Notes: generated from the letters alone by a model not told the origin. A DNA stretch of 64,000 nt from Rothia sp. SD9660Na (GCF_030064065.1 NZ_CP125946.1:992001-1056000); one strand, 5' to 3'. Shown: positions 8,577 through 16,476, counted from the stretch's first letter. Numbers and translations are program-made.

Positions 8577-9153
8577 ATTCCCCGTGACCAAAGGGGTCGG
8601 GGTCGACACCCGGCATCCAGGTGTTACCTTCGGCAGTCCAGCCCTCAGCTTTCACAACCTTCTTGTACTTCTTGGTGTACTTGGCGTTCAGACGATTTAC
8701 GTAGAGCTTGCCGTCCAAATGGTCAGTCTCGTGCTGCATGACGCGGGCAAACCAGCCGGTAGCCTCAAACTTCAGCGGATTACCCTCACCGTCGAACCCG
8801 TTCACAGTGACCCAGTCAGCGCGCTTGAGCGGGAAAGAATAGCCGGGGAAGGACAGGCAGCCCTCAACCTCATCGTAAGGATCGGGGTCAGCCGTTGAGA
8901 TCTTGCCCAGAGTCAGCACGGGGTTAACCACCACGCCCAGCGGGGGCACACCGTCCTCATTCTCAAACTTGTAGGTGAACAGGCGCAGACCCACACCCAC
9001 CTGGGGGGCAGCCAGGCCTACACCGTTCGAGACCTCCTGGGTCTCATACATATCGTCGATCAGCTTGCGCAGCTTATCATCAAAGGACGTCACCGGAGCA
9101 GCCGGGCGGTGCAGAATCGGGTTGCCGTGAATAACAATGGGCAGAACAGTCAA
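8575..9153 (-). CDS. def: Peptide deformylase
   Basis: 192 residues from a TTG at 9153 with GAGAGG upstream (a GTG at 9168 is the alternative). It removes the formyl group from the first methionine of new proteins. The three metal motifs are present: GVGLAAPQVG, EGCLSFPG (Cys ligand) and QHETDHLDG (HExxH). The C-terminus has an extended tail (NRLNAKYTKKYKKVVKAEGW onward) common in actinobacterial forms. The stop codon lies inside the second rnpB repeat. tRNA-His is upstream on the same strand. Confidence 0.95.
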   Translation of the reverse strand: MTVLPIVIHGNPILHRPAAPVTSFDDKLRKLIDDMYETQEVSNGVGLAAPQVGVGLRLFTYKFENEDGVPPLGVVVNPVLTLGKISTADPDPYDEVEGCLSFPGYSFPLKRADWVTVNGFDGEGNPLKFEATGWFARVMQHETDHLDGKLYVNRLNAKYTKKYKKVVKAEGWTAEGNTWMPGVDPDPFGHGE

Positions 9154-9181
9154 GACATAACCTCTCACGCAGGGTAAACAA

Positions 9182-9215
9182 AAGGGCCGCTACGATAAAA
9201 ACCGTAGCGACCCTT
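9182..9215 (-). terminator. Terminator after tRNA-His
   Basis: AAGGGCCGCTACG / CGTAGCGACCCTT, a 12-pair stem with one mismatch and an A/T-rich loop; on the minus strand it ends in CCCTTTTG. It separates tRNA-His from def. Confidence 0.65.
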
Positions 9216-9223
9216 CTACTCGG

Positions 9224-9297
9224 GGTGATCGACGGGGGTTGAACCCGCGACCTCCTGGACCACAACCAGGCGCTCTGCCAACTGAGCTACGACCACC
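9224..9297 (-). tRNA. tRNA-His (GTG)
   Basis: Acceptor GTGGTCG pairs with CGATCAC; the D arm is TAGCTCAGTTGGCAGAGCG; the anticodon loop TTGTGGT carries GTG in a CTGG/CCAG stem; the T arm contains GGTTCAACC. A G precedes position 1 and the discriminator is C, giving the G-1:C73 pair peculiar to tRNA-His. The 3' CCA is not encoded. Confidence 0.95.
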
Positions 9298-9437
9298 ATG
9301 TGTTCAAAACAGAACCGCTTTTCATTGGCTTGTTTTGGCAACAGATACTAGCTTACACACAGTTTTGATTCCCCGCAAATCGAAAATGAGGCAATGTGTG
9401 GTGACTGTGCTCACGAACTTTCGGGGCTGGAAGCTGG

Positions 9438-9469
9438 GCGGACGCTGCCTGGCTGCGGGCGGCGTCCGC
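9438..9469 (-). terminator. Hairpin after orn built from GCGGACGC arms
   Basis: GCGGACGC (9438-9445) and GCGTCCGC (9462-9469) form an 8-bp stem just past the orn stop. The right arm is part of the repeated 12-mer. Confidence 0.5.
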
Positions 9470-9472
9470 ACC
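9461..9472 (-). repeat. GGTGCGGACGCC motif copy 1
   Basis: Exact 12-mer on the minus strand, in the intergenic region after orn; one of five exact copies seen in the window. Confidence 0.8.
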
Positions 9473-9482
9473 GCCTGAACCC

Positions 9483-10109
9483 CTAGGCGGGATTAATCTG
9501 CTGGCGGGTTGCTGCAACCTCCTGGGCAACCTTCTGGGCGGTTGCGCTATCGGGCCCGGGGGAGGGCACAAAAACCGTGCCGCGGTAGTAGCGCAGCTCG
9601 TCGATGGAATCCTGGATATCGCCCAGTGCTCGGTGGTTGCCGGTCTTCGCCGGGGCGTTATAGGTGGCCTTCTCAAACCAGCGGCGAGAAAGCTCCTTGA
9701 TGGTAGATACGTCAATCACGCGGTAGTGAAGGTAGTCCACAAGCTCGGGCATATCGCGCACCAAAAAAGTCTTATCGGTGCCCACAGAATTACCACCCAG
9801 CACAGCCTTGCGCGGCTCAGGGACCCACTGCTTCACATAATCCAGCACCAGCTGCTGGGCCTCAGCCATAGTGATGCCCTGGTCCAGGTCATCCAGCAGA
9901 CCAGAGACCGTGTGCATGTTGCGCACAAAATCATCCATCTGCTCAAGCGCCTCTGGCCCGGGTTTGATGACGACATCCACGCCGTCACCCAAAATGTTGA
10001 GATCCCCGTCAGTCACCAGCGCGGCGACCTCAATCAGGGCGTCCTTCTCAAGAGAGAGGCCGGTCATCTCACAATCAATCCACACGATACGTTCATTTGA
10101 AATAGACAC
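9483..10109 (-). CDS. orn: Oligoribonuclease
   Basis: 208 residues from a GTG start. It is a DEDDh 3'-5' exonuclease that degrades RNA fragments of two to five nucleotides, including pGpG. Visible: WIDCEMTGL (Asp12, Glu14), LGGNSVGTDKTFL, RVIDVSTIKEL, and NHRALGDIQDSIDELRYYR with the catalytic His and last Asp. The C-terminal extension of about 30 residues is usual in actinobacteria. TAGATT six bases before the GTG (10116-10121) suggests a leaderless transcript. Confidence 0.95.
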   Translation of the reverse strand: MSISNERIVWIDCEMTGLSLEKDALIEVAALVTDGDLNILGDGVDVVIKPGPEALEQMDDFVRNMHTVSGLLDDLDQGITMAEAQQLVLDYVKQWVPEPRKAVLGGNSVGTDKTFLVRDMPELVDYLHYRVIDVSTIKELSRRWFEKATYNAPAKTGNHRALGDIQDSIDELRYYRGTVFVPSPGPDSATAQKVAQEVAATRQQINPA

Positions 10110-10115
10110 AGAACC

Positions 10116-10121
10116 AATCTA
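10116..10121 (-). promoter_or_regulatory. -10 element for a leaderless orn transcript
   Basis: TAGATT on the minus strand with six bases (GGTTCT) before the GTG start. No ribosome binding site is visible in that gap. Confidence 0.5.
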
Positions 10122-10238
10122 CCCCTTTTGGCCCCTAACCCACAGCAGATTTTCAGAGAGCAGAGCGCCGCACACGCCCGGTGGGCTAGGGGCGGCCGGG
10201 TAAAATCAGGTGTACTCTTCCGCTCGGCCAGGAGGACC

Positions 10239-11813
10239 ATGAGCCCCAGAACAGCGCAAACCCATACCGCTAGCATCCCGGTGCACCGGTATAACCCCAA
10301 GACAGCCCACTATGTCTCGGGTAGCCCCCTGCGAACCCTCATCTTTGGAACCATCGGTTCTCTACTGGTGATGTTTGCATCCTTCGGCGTGGGGTGGCTG
10401 GCGGATGCCTCGCCCTTCCGCCGGGTGGACTGGATTATCCCGCTACGCTACACGGCACCCGGGCTGGTAACCTGCATCGCCCTGCTCGTTGTGGGATCGA
10501 TGATGCTCTGCCGCGAATGGTTGCGCATGGTGCAGAAACTGCTCGTTTGGGACCAGCGTGCAAAACGCTGGGCAACCGCAGCCATTATCTGCTGGATGCT
10601 GCCCCAGTTGTTTGCCTTCCCCCTCTATAGCCGTGACGTCTTCTCCTACTTTGCCCAGGGGCGCGTTATGGCGTCAGGGTTTAACCCCTACGAGTACGGG
10701 GTTTCTTCCGTCAATAACTTCTTCCAGTACGGTGCCGACCAGATGTGGTCCGAATCGGCTCCGCCCTACGGCCCCGTCTTCCTGCTCATCGAAAAATGGG
10801 TAGCCCAAATCGCCGGTGATTCCGTAGACACCGCCCTCTATCTCTTTAGACTGGTTGCCCTCATAGGAGTGGGTCTTATTGCCTACTACGTGCCTAAACT
10901 GGCGAGCCTCCACGGTATCAATGGCATACGAGCTAACTGGCTGGTGCTGGCCAACCCCCTCTTTATCGCCGCCTTCATCACCTCTTCCCATAATGACGCC
11001 TTGATGACCGGCCTGGTGCTGGCAGGCGTCCACCACGCGGCGGCCCACCGCGATACCGTGGGCGGCCTACTGGGAATTACCCTGGTGACCGCGGCCGTAG
11101 CGGTCAAGCCTATTGCCCTGGTCGCCCTACCCTTCATCGGGCTTTTCTGGGCCGGTAGGGGAGCCAGCTGGCCCCGCCGCTTCATTTTCTGGGCCATGAC
11201 CCTGGCTATCTCCATGGCAGAGCTCTGGGTGCTTGGGGCCGTGACCGACCTGGGCTTTGGTTGGATTGGGGCCCTAGCTACCACCGGTGGCCAGTACATC
11301 TGGTTCACTCCCATCGGCTTCCTGGGGCTACAAATCAACCAAATTCTGGTATCTATCACGGGCGATAACGCCCTGGCGAACTCGGTGCGCGACACTTTCT
11401 TCTCCCTGGGAAAGCTCGCGGGCATGCTGCTGGCCGTGGTTGTCATGTTTGTTGGCAAGGACGAAAACCTCATCCGCCGCACAGGCCTGGCTTTAGCTAT
11501 GGTTGTGATTTTTTCCCCCATGCTGCAGTCCTGGTATCTGCTCTGGTTCATCCCGCTGTTTGTGGTGGCTGGTGTGCGCACTGACTGGCAGCTGGACTTC
11601 TACTTCCTGTCCACCATGTTCTTCGTGATCTACGGGGTCTCAGACCAGCTTGCGGTCTCACCCTACCTCGATAACTTCGACCAGAACATGGGCCGCCTTA
11701 TCGCAGCTGTCCTCAGCCTTGCCTACGCCTTCTGGTTGGTCTTCTTCGACCCGGCAACCCGCCGAGTGCTCCGCCGTGGCCAGCGTTCCTCCCTCTACGA
11801 AGTTAGTATCTAG
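10239..11813 (+). CDS. MptB-like polyprenol-phosphomannose alpha-1,6-mannosyltransferase
   Basis: 524 residues from ATG at 10239 with AGGAGG just upstream; the frame extends to 10128 but without support. It is a multi-pass membrane protein (about a dozen hydrophobic helices) of the GT-C type. The first external loop has YSRDVFSYFAQGRVMASGFNPYEYG, whose acidic/Arg signature is typical of MptA/MptB enzymes that use polyprenol-phosphate-mannose to build the lipomannan core. Other markers are NPLFIAAFITSSHNDALM and the late SPMLQSWYLLWFIPL. MptB versus a close relative cannot be decided by eye. It is followed by tRNA-Arg sequences. Confidence 0.8.
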   Translation: MSPRTAQTHTASIPVHRYNPKTAHYVSGSPLRTLIFGTIGSLLVMFASFGVGWLADASPFRRVDWIIPLRYTAPGLVTCIALLVVGSMMLCREWLRMVQKLLVWDQRAKRWATAAIICWMLPQLFAFPLYSRDVFSYFAQGRVMASGFNPYEYGVSSVNNFFQYGADQMWSESAPPYGPVFLLIEKWVAQIAGDSVDTALYLFRLVALIGVGLIAYYVPKLASLHGINGIRANWLVLANPLFIAAFITSSHNDALMTGLVLAGVHHAAAHRDTVGGLLGITLVTAAVAVKPIALVALPFIGLFWAGRGASWPRRFIFWAMTLAISMAELWVLGAVTDLGFGWIGALATTGGQYIWFTPIGFLGLQINQILVSITGDNALANSVRDTFFSLGKLAGMLLAVVVMFVGKDENLIRRTGLALAMVVIFSPMLQSWYLLWFIPLFVVAGVRTDWQLDFYFLSTMFFVIYGVSDQLAVSPYLDNFDQNMGRLIAAVLSLAYAFWLVFFDPATRRVLRRGQRSSLYEVSI

Positions 11814-11819
11814 CCTCCA

Positions 11820-11876
11820 GATGAGAGCGGGAGCCTTCTAATCTCTTGGTCGCGGGTTCGACTCCCTTAGGGGCGC
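11820..11876 (+). pseudogene. Decayed tRNA-Arg fragment (3' part)
   Basis: Matches the intact tRNA-Arg at 11922-11994 from the D arm through the anticodon loop (GAGCCTTCTAATCTCTTGGT), T loop (GGTTCGACTCCC) and 3' end (GGGGCGCT). The 5' acceptor strand and part of the D arm are missing, and the acceptor 3' strand has changes, so it cannot fold as a tRNA. Such 3' fragments are typical relics of site-specific integration or of unequal recombination. Confidence 0.8.
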
Positions 11877-11921
11877 TGAGATGACTTTTAGCCGAGGAGC
11901 CGATAGTATAAACAGCGGCTA

Positions 11922-11994
11922 GCCTCAGTAGCTCAGTGGATAGAGCAGGAGCCTTCTAATCTCTTGGTCGGGGGTTCGACTCCCTCCTGGGGCG
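11922..11994 (+). tRNA. tRNA-Arg (TCT)
   Basis: Acceptor GCCTCAG / CTGGGGC with discriminator G, D arm TAGCTCAGTGGATAGAGCA, anticodon loop CTTCTAA (TCT), T arm GGGGGTTCGACTCCCTC. CCA is not encoded. It is followed by a terminator at 12004. Confidence 0.93.
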
Positions 11995-12003
11995 CTCGCA
12001 GTT

Positions 12004-12045
12004 AAACCCGTCTTACCTTGTCAAAGCAGGGTGGGGCGGGTTTTT
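12004..12045 (+). terminator. Terminator of tRNA-Arg
   Basis: AAACCCG / CGGGTTT outer stem with an inner imperfect helix, followed by TTTTT. Confidence 0.7.
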
Positions 12046-13226
12046 CTATGCCCAAATGGTGCCCCGTGATACTCCTGTGATACTCGTTTGCCCAGCAAGT
12101 CGGCATTAAGGCGGGCTTCAGGTGCCCCCTGTTGCGGGCCGGTTTCGAGGTGCTGAGAGGGGTGGTTGCAGGGGGCAGCGAGCGCGGGCAGGGTGTTCGA
12201 GAGAGGGGACGCTAGGGGCAGCGGGCGGCGGTGGGTTGGTGCTGCTGGGCATACGAGGGCAGCGGACGGCGGCGGGGCCGGTGGGGCTTGCTGCGGTGTC
12301 GAGTGGCGCGGGGTAGCTGGTGGCCGGGTGTGGTGTCGGCTTGGGGTTCGCCGGATTGTGGGGTGTTCCCTTGGGGTGGCTGGCTCCCATGAGGTCAGGG
12401 GGGCGCGGGGTGCTGGCCGCTGTGGGTGGCGGGCTGTGGTGGGGGCGTGTGGTTAGTGATTTATTGGGTTCGCCTGTATAGACCTCATAAATATGCGAAC
12501 TTGGTCGAATGTTTTTCAGGGTGCGGGGGGGGGGGGGGGAGAGGATAGGAGCGCCCCGGGAGGTGTCCACGGGTTGCGGTGCTAGAGAATTTACCGCCCC
12601 CTAGGGTGCTGGGAGTGCTGGTTAGGTCATGGGCTTATTGGGTGCGTACAGCCCCGCCTTTTTCGCCGTCTGGTGAAATAGCATGTCAGAGTAGGTGCCC
12701 CTGGACATACGGGGGCGTGAAAAGGGGGTCAGTGGAGCTTATACCCTTGCCTGTCCTCTGGGCGGTAGGGTGGTTCCTTTTTGCTGGCCTCAGCAATATG
12801 GGCGTGACTAGGTGCGGTGAGGGGGTGAGTTTCAATAACCCCCCTTTTTTGCTGGTGGGCTTGTAACCCGTACGCGCTGCGGCTTGCTATGTACGAGCGG
12901 TAAGACCTGTTGCCGGTTTGGGGGCTACCCCCTGCCCCTGGTGCCAGGGTTCAAAACCTGCGGGTTGCCGGTTTCGAGGTTTTGCTTGGTCGGGTCGGTG
13001 AGCGCTCTGGTGCTGGGCTGGTGCTCCCGGCTCCCGGTGCTGGGCTGGTGGTGGGTGGCGCTCGCCGCTGGTGTGCTGGCTCCCAACTCCCGGTGCTGTG
13101 CGCTCTTCTGCGGGGCTGGAATAGGTGCGGTGGCTCCAATAACCTGTGCGTGCTGCGTTCGGAGCTGTGGGCGTTAATTCTGGCTCATACGCGGCCTATG
13201 AGGGGTGTGCTGGTAGGGTGAGAGAG
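12046..13226. other. G-rich region with no convincing gene
   Basis: About 1.2 kb. The plus strand is strongly G- and T-rich. Open frames exist in several phases on both strands but are low-complexity (Pro/Ser/Thr or Gly/Val/Leu) and lack ribosome binding sites, so I call none. Seen in it: a tandem GTGATACTC pair (12067-12086), a 15-G run (12525-12539), and a 15-base direct repeat GGTGCTGGGCTGGTG (13009-13023, 13036-13050). Its position next to tRNA-Arg suggests a decayed integrated element. Confidence 0.6.
12525..12539 (+). repeat. Homopolymer of 15 G
   Basis: Uninterrupted run of 15 G followed by AGAGG. It lies outside any gene I can support. Its length is prone to replication slippage and to sequencing error. 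Confidence 0.85.
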
Positions 13227-13267
13227 CACCCGGCCCCGAGATAATTGCGGTATTTCGGAGCCGGGTG
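13227..13267. terminator. Hairpin after the zinc-ribbon gene
   Basis: CACCCGGC / GCCGGGTG (8 bp) closing an inner imperfect stem (CCGAGATA / TATTTCGG). A TCTTTTT run follows on the plus strand, not on the minus strand, so it would terminate a plus-strand transcript better than the minus-strand gene ending at 13301. Confidence 0.5.
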
Positions 13268-13300
13268 TCTTTTTGCTTTCGGCCTGAGTGGTGTTGGGGG

Positions 13301-13864
13301 TTAGGCGCTGGTGTCGCCGTGCTGCTGCTGGCAGAAGATGGAGCAGAACGGGCCGGGGCTATCCTCTGGTACGAGGTCAGCACAGACCGGGCAGGTATCA
13401 AGACGGGCAGCGGCCAGGGCAGCGAGCGCGGCGCGGTCACTATCGGTTAGTTGGATAGCGGCGGTGATGGACTCTAGGGGCGTGGTGGTCAGAGTGTCGA
13501 GGGCAGCGCGTAGGGCGGCGGTGGTGGTCTTATCCTGCTGCGGGGCCGGGGGCTGCTGGCTGTGGGCTAACACGGCTCTTACCTGTTCTAGGGTGGCGTG
13601 GGCTGGGCGGGGTGCGTAGTGGGGTTGTGAGCGCCATAGGACGGACGCGGCCAGCAAATCGCCGGTACATTCTAGGTGCCCTGCTGCTCGCTCCCACACA
13701 TAAGCCTTGATAGAAGCCAGAGTGTCTAGGGCGGTGCGGGCAGCTGCGGCACGGTAGGCAGGGTGGGCGCTGGTGGCGTAGCCGGTCAGGGCGGTAGCGA
13801 GGTGGGTTAGTTCGGTATCGGTCAGAGCCGGGGCCGGTGGGGTCTGCTGGCTGGTGGTGCTCAT
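13301..13864 (-). CDS. Accessory protein with C-terminal zinc ribbon
   Basis: 187 residues, family not recognised. The N-terminal two thirds are Ala/Thr-rich and helical. Residues about 158-181 hold CPVC ... FCSIFC followed by QQQHG, a treble-clef or zinc-ribbon type cluster (CxxC, then a second Cys pair). This suggests a small nucleic-acid- or protein-binding accessory factor. It lies 63 bases downstream of doc on the same strand and may be co-transcribed with it. The Pro/Ala/Thr/Gln-rich composition matches the other genes of this accessory stretch. Confidence 0.6.
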   Translation of the reverse strand: MSTTSQQTPPAPALTDTELTHLATALTGYATSAHPAYRAAAARTALDTLASIKAYVWERAAGHLECTGDLLAASVLWRSQPHYAPRPAHATLEQVRAVLAHSQQPPAPQQDKTTTAALRAALDTLTTTPLESITAAIQLTDSDRAALAALAAARLDTCPVCADLVPEDSPGPFCSIFCQQQHGDTSA

Positions 13865-13927
13865 GGTTCCCAGATTAACAGGGGTGGGCGGTGTTGTGTT
13901 CCGGTCATGGCACCGGCTGGGCTAGGG

Positions 13928-14323
13928 CTATGAGCTGTGGGGTGTCGCCCATTCTTCGAGCTGCTGGGCTATCTGCTCAAAGGTCAGTGAGTGCTCTGCT
14001 ACCTGGACAACGAACTGTGCTTGCTCGTTATCTTCAAGCACCTCTAGCGGGAGAATATCCCAGCCGTTCAGGTACATGAAAAGGACGGTGCAGGTGTAGG
14101 CGGTGCGTTTGTTGCCGTCCGTAAAAGGGTGATTCTGTACTAGGGCCTCTAAGAGGGCTGCGGCCTTGTTAAAGATACCGGCGTAAAGTTCGTGGCCTGC
14201 GTAGCTGGTGGCAGGGCGGGCTAGGGCGCTTTCTAGCAGGTGTTCCCCGCCGGGTTTGAGGTGCTGGCCCGGTGCTAGGCGGGCGTGTACTGCTAGGGCT
14301 TCAGATAGGGCCACATATCGCAT
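13928..14323 (-). CDS. doc: Doc-type Fic-fold toxin
   Basis: 131 residues from ATG at 14323 (MRYVALSEAL); the open frame extends upstream but that part is Arg/Pro-rich shadow. Doc toxins phosphorylate EF-Tu and stop translation. The active-site loop HPFTDGNKRTA (about 72-82) is the Doc form of the Fic motif, with Lys where AMP-transferring Fic proteins have Gly. The preceding ALVQN and following YLNGW are also typical. A Phd-like antitoxin is expected just upstream; instead there is only a 36-codon ORF (14341-14451) 17 bases away. Confidence 0.88.
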   Translation of the reverse strand: MRYVALSEALAVHARLAPGQHLKPGGEHLLESALARPATSYAGHELYAGIFNKAAALLEALVQNHPFTDGNKRTAYTCTVLFMYLNGWDILPLEVLEDNEQAQFVVQVAEHSLTFEQIAQQLEEWATPHSS

Positions 14324-14340
14324 AGGGGCGGGCGGGGGTG

Positions 14341-14451
14341 CTACTGAGTGGCGAGGATAGCGTTTACACCCTCTAGGCGGTCGAGGACGGTTTCTAGCGC
14401 GTCTTGGAAGTCCTGGGCGGTGGCTGTGGTTTCGTGAGCGGTTGCGGTCAT
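14341..14451 (-). CDS. 36-residue ORF upstream of doc, candidate mini-antitoxin
   Basis: ATG at 14449-14451, stop TAG at 14341-14343, AAAGGAG about 11 bases upstream. The product begins MTATAHETTATAQDF and continues as an acidic amphipathic helix (QDALETVLDRLEGVNAILA). It is too short to hold the DNA-binding half of a Phd antitoxin but is about the size of Phd's toxin-neutralising tail. It sits in the antitoxin position, in the same orientation, 17 bases before doc. Function is inferred from place and shape only. Confidence 0.5.
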   Translation of the reverse strand: MTATAHETTATAQDFQDALETVLDRLEGVNAILATQ

Positions 14452-14907
14452 GGTGGGGGGCGCTCCTTTTGCTGTTGGTCTGCTGGTGTGGGTTAAGCCT
14501 AGCGTTAAGGGCGGGGCGGTGGCTAGGTGCTGGTGGTGTGTCTGCGAGCGCTCGCATACGGTTGGGGGTCTGCTGTTCTGCTCGTTGTGGTGGCCGTGGG
14601 TGCTGGTGTCTGGTCGAGGGGCCGGGGTAGCTGTGGGCCGGTGTCTGTGCGTTCGATAAGCCGGTGGGTGCTAGATACCGTGCCCGCCGTACATATGAGG
14701 GTTCCCGTAATCAAATTTCGCTCTGAGTCCGGTAATGATTTCTGAGTTGCACCCTTGGCATGCCTTGACGCTGTATGTTTCGTGTCCTGGCACCCGGCAG
14801 TTTCCTTTATAGGGAACGTGGTACCCCCCATACGCTTGTAGTTCCCTCTAAGCTGTCTGAAGTGTCCCAGGTTTTGTTCCGTTTGAGTAGATGGGAAAAT
14901 CTGGAAC
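14452..14907. other. Intergenic: divergent promoter region with a 14-bp palindrome
   Basis: No gene supported. It contains the perfect palindrome TGCGAGCGCTCGCA (14543-14556), about 90 bases upstream of the 36-codon ORF, a possible operator for the doc module. Further on (14808-14820) is a small TTCC/GGAA hairpin. The remaining sequence shows nothing clear. Confidence 0.45.
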
Positions 14908-15666
14908 ATGCCCAAGAAATTTGATCAGGATGCCAAGGATCGGGTGGTCCGCCCCGTCTTGCCCCGCCGAACAATGCTGGCAGGGACCGGGCTTACCATA
15001 GCCCTGAGCACTTTACTTGTTGCCTGTGGCCCCGCTGAAGAGCAAATTCAGCCCACCGTCACCGGTGATGAACACACCAACGAGGCCCACGACGTAGACA
15101 TCAATCAGGCACTTGACCAGCTCAAAGCAGACTACGGCGTTACCCTCAGCCTGGCTGTCTCCGATAGCAACGCAACCATTAAGATTTACCGCAGATTTGG
15201 GTCTGACGACGGGGAATCTACGGCCAGCGCCCAGTCCCTCAACAAGACCTATGAGCTGCTGGGTGTCACAGAGACCCGATCTGCCGGAACCTGGGGCGAT
15301 AACCAAACCTGGGCCGAGGACCAGGTGCGTATCATGCGGGCCATCGTCGATACTGTTGAATGGGTCAATGCTACCGACGCCCAGTTCCTTCTCGAAAAAA
15401 TGGTTCCGCTCGATTGGTCACAAATCTGGGGCGTGGGCTCCCAATACGGGCAGACCGTATTGGGGGAACCTGTCACCGACGTATCGGTTAAAAATGGCTG
15501 GATCCAGGAAGATACTGGTGAATGGCGCATCAACTCTGTTGGGGTTGTGCGCACCGAAGATACCACTTACTCCCTTGCCCTATTGAGCAAGGGGTTCGAT
15601 GACCAGCAGGTAGGGTACGAGGTATCTAGCCAGGCAGTGCAAGCCTACTTTGACCGCGCCGGCTAA
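14908..15666 (+). CDS. Lipoprotein with beta-lactamase-like C-terminus
   Basis: 252 residues. The signal has LPRRTMLAG (twin arginine) and a lipobox LLVAC (Cys about 40), so it is a membrane-anchored lipoprotein, possibly exported by Tat. The C-terminal 60 residues (VKNGWIQ ... EWRINSVGVV ... YSLALLSKG) resemble the last strands and KTG-region of class A beta-lactamase-like serine hydrolases seen in actinobacteria, and the middle (GVTETRSAGTWGDNQTWAEDQVRIM) fits too. I find no SxxK catalytic motif in the part that should carry it, so it may be a non-catalytic relative. It overlaps the convergent tag gene by 41 bases. Confidence 0.65.
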   Translation: MPKKFDQDAKDRVVRPVLPRRTMLAGTGLTIALSTLLVACGPAEEQIQPTVTGDEHTNEAHDVDINQALDQLKADYGVTLSLAVSDSNATIKIYRRFGSDDGESTASAQSLNKTYELLGVTETRSAGTWGDNQTWAEDQVRIMRAIVDTVEWVNATDAQFLLEKMVPLDWSQIWGVGSQYGQTVLGEPVTDVSVKNGWIQEDTGEWRINSVGVVRTEDTTYSLALLSKGFDDQQVGYEVSSQAVQAYFDRAG

Positions 15667-16198
15667 GTGTGTGGGTTTCTAACTTGATGTAACCAGCGGC
15701 CTGAGCTACCGCGCATACAACCACCGGCCCTAAACGTTGAAACCCGAGTGCCCGTAATTCGCGAGCCAGGGTATCGGTTTCAGCGGTGGTTCGGGGGAGT
15801 GCTTCGGCGCATGGGCTCAGTAATTCATCTGGAAATGCAGCAGCAAAGAGATCCGCTAGATTTACCCGAGACTCTTGCAACACTCTGGCGTTGGTGATGC
15901 AGGCCCGAAGCTTAGATTCGTTCCTAATTCCGATATCGCCCTCAAGGTAGGCACTGATATCGTCTTCAGCCATGGCAGCTAAACGGTTGGGTTGAAAATT
16001 GTGTAAGGCCCTGTTCAGCTCCTCCCGTTTTGCTAGAACCGTAGACCACCACAGGCCGCTTTGGAACACCAGTAGGCAGAGGTGCTCGAAAAGGGCCTCG
16101 TTGGTGCGTGGCACGTTCTGCCATTCCCGTTCAAAGTAGGTGCGGGTACGGTCATCCCGTACCCAGGCAGGCTCATCGGGAACACGTGTATCGGTCAC
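15626..16198 (-). CDS. Tag-like DNA-3-methyladenine glycosylase I, divergent
   Basis: 190 residues from GTG with AAAGGAG upstream. The family pattern is clear: EW..VP, ALFEHLCLLVFQSGLWWSTVLAKREELNRAL, AAMAEDDISAYL, IRNESKLRACITNARV and LRALGFQRLGPVVVCAVAQAAGYI. Tag removes 3-methyladenine from DNA. The zinc-snap residues of E. coli Tag (Cys4, His17, His175, Cys179) are not all recognisable: the usual YHDxEWG reads YFEREWQ. It may be an altered-specificity member. It ends inside the 3' end of the convergent lipoprotein gene. Confidence 0.75.
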   Translation of the reverse strand: MTDTRVPDEPAWVRDDRTRTYFEREWQNVPRTNEALFEHLCLLVFQSGLWWSTVLAKREELNRALHNFQPNRLAAMAEDDISAYLEGDIGIRNESKLRACITNARVLQESRVNLADLFAAAFPDELLSPCAEALPRTTAETDTLARELRALGFQRLGPVVVCAVAQAAGYIKLETHTLSRRGQSRLALPG

Positions 16199-16222
16199 TG
16201 TGATGTCTCCTTTGTGCTCGTA

Positions 16223-16234
16223 GGTGCGGACGCC
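16223..16234 (+). repeat. GGTGCGGACGCC motif copy 2
   Basis: Exact 12-mer in the 278-base gap between the divergent tag and ssb genes. Confidence 0.8.
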
Positions 16235-16476
16235 CGCCCCGGTGTCTTAGCGGGGCAGGTGGTATGAGCCTAGAGGGGCAGGGCAGCTGTGCAACAGGGG
16301 TGTGAACAAAATCTGTTATGAAAGCTCTTGCCCGCGTCACAGCTTCACCAATTTTCTGCCCTTTACCGTGCAATAGCAGCACATAAGTTATCCACAGGCA
16401 CCATTTTTCTGGCTCATAGGCCTCTGCTGATGTAACCCTTGAGGCACCCGATCCACCCACGATTCAAGGAGGAGCC

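Noticed and set aside
8034..8741. Frames over rnpB on both strands
   Set aside because: Shadow of the RNase P RNA gene.
12118..12570. 150-codon minus-strand frame
   Set aside because: Proline/serine/threonine-rich low complexity, runs through the 15-G tract, no ribosome binding site or family motif.
12579..13221. Plus-strand frames of 95-103 codons
   Set aside because: Overlapping open frames in several phases from skewed G/T-rich DNA; no start signals or recognisable protein.
13227..13267. Terminator for the zinc-ribbon gene on the minus strand
   Set aside because: The T run is on the plus-strand side, so minus-strand termination is not supported; kept only as a hairpin.
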